Below, one piece after another: positions 63,362-64,000 of a stretch of DNA of 64,000 bases. The notes under the pieces are model-generated. The model searched no databases. It saw only the letters and a list, made by a program, of their open reading frames with translations, and had not been told where the DNA came from. Every line of letters starts with the position of its first letter. The first letter of the stretch is position 1. Source of the stretch: Microcebus murinus (taxonomy: Eukaryota > Chordata > Mammalia > Primates > Cheirogaleidae); assembly GCF_040939455.1 (NCBI RefSeq), contig NC_134106.1:37780001-37844000 (forward strand). Direction: 5' to 3'. Both the position numbers and the translations under genes were made by a program.

Positions 63362-63475
63362 GATTCATTCATTTGTTCAATAAACATTTGTTTGGCTGCC
63401 TAGTTTCTAAGTGCCAAGGGTCCTAGAAGATTCAACCCATTACTCCCTGCTAGGAGTTTACAATGTGACTGAAAG
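63362..63475 (-). mobile_element. LINE-2 3' end, antisense
   Basis: ATTCATTCATTTGTTCAATA and CTGCTAGGAGTTTACAATGT fit the reversed LINE-2 tail. Confidence 0.65.
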
Positions 63476-63529
63476 GTTGCATTTCATTTGCATGACATCC
63501 TCCCTGGACAAGTAGCTTCCTGGCTAAAG

Positions 63530-63625
63530 ACCTAGAGAGGAAACTGAGACCCAGAGAGGTTAGGCCTCTGGCCCCAGCCCACACAGCACCTGGCTAAAAC
63601 CTCTTTGCATCCAGCTCCACACGTA
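63530..63625 (-). mobile_element. MIR fragment, antisense
   Basis: AACTGAGACCCAGAGAGGTT followed by CCCACACAGCACCTGG matches reversed MIR. Confidence 0.65.
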
Positions 63626-64000
63626 TCCCCCTGGATAAACCCCTTGGCAGCTAGAAGCTGCTGGGCTGTGTTTGCCTTACAAACAATTCCCACCCACTCC
63701 TCCCCTGCACACTTGCCCTTGGAAGTCATCCTTGGCTGATATGACCCTCTCTACCAACCCTGTGGCCTCCCAGGCCCAGCCCTGCCAAAGAACAGGCTGT
63801 GGCCCCAGATGAGACAAATCAATTCCGCACACGGAGTGTCCAAGCCCATGTGCTTAAGTTAATCCCTTGCTGTTGTTCAACATTAACGTCTTACTAAATC
63901 AGGGCGGACCTTAATTGCATGTGAGCACTAGTGAGGGCAATAGCTGTGCAGAGCTGGCACAATTGTGTTCTGGGCACAGAAGCCAGCACCTTGGTTTACC

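Larger units (their letters stand above)
61570..64000 (+). other. Intergenic sequence at window end
   Basis: Mostly single-copy-looking, with the C-run cluster at 62.4 kb and LINE-2 and MIR tails at 63.4-63.6 kb. No gene is seen. Confidence 0.5.

Overview
The window is nuclear DNA from a primate, most likely a strepsirrhine (lemur or galago type). Its younger SINEs are dimeric Alu elements carrying a linker form (a GTTGGCCAATTAATT-like stretch next to a CTATTTATAGTAGAGAC-like stretch, and a GGCGTCAGCCTAGCTCACAGCAACC-like left arm) that I associate with strepsirrhine Alus rather than human ones. There are no bacterial features, operons, CRISPR arrays or RNA genes that I can support.

Only one protein-coding gene is supported. 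Bases 19011-19157 (+) are the terminal coding exon of PRKCE (protein kinase C epsilon): 48 codons in phase 0 after a strong polypyrimidine/AG acceptor, ending in the isoform-specific C-terminus with the turn-motif Thr and hydrophobic-motif Ser. Bases 1-19010 are the preceding intron; the penultimate exon is not in the window. The 3'UTR is about 3.1 kb (19158 to about 22270) and closes with an AATAAA at 22246. It holds a CT microsatellite, a G-rich run and a Pumilio-type site. A 56-base segment of the 3'UTR is repeated (53/56) just beyond the poly(A) site.

From about 22.3 kb to the end the window is intergenic. In human the next gene in this direction is EPAS1, which is not reached. This part is a layered repeat landscape. 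It contains old LINE-2 (31.2-32.6, 42.5-42.8 and 48.5-50.9 kb) and LINE-1 3' ends and ORF2 fragments. It also contains MaLR LTRs (12.1, 27.8, 37.1 and 40.5-41.3 kb, the last an MST-type LTR nested in an MLT1), hAT and Tigger DNA transposons, MIR copies and nine Alu-type elements, most with clear target-site duplications.

The most distinctive intergenic item is a 327-bp solo LTR at 34977-35303 (minus strand) with a perfect 6-bp target duplication, high CpG content and an IAP-like (class II, betaretroviral) core. It looks much younger than its surroundings. No internal retroviral genes are present. All long open frames outside the PRKCE exon look fortuitous or repeat-derived.
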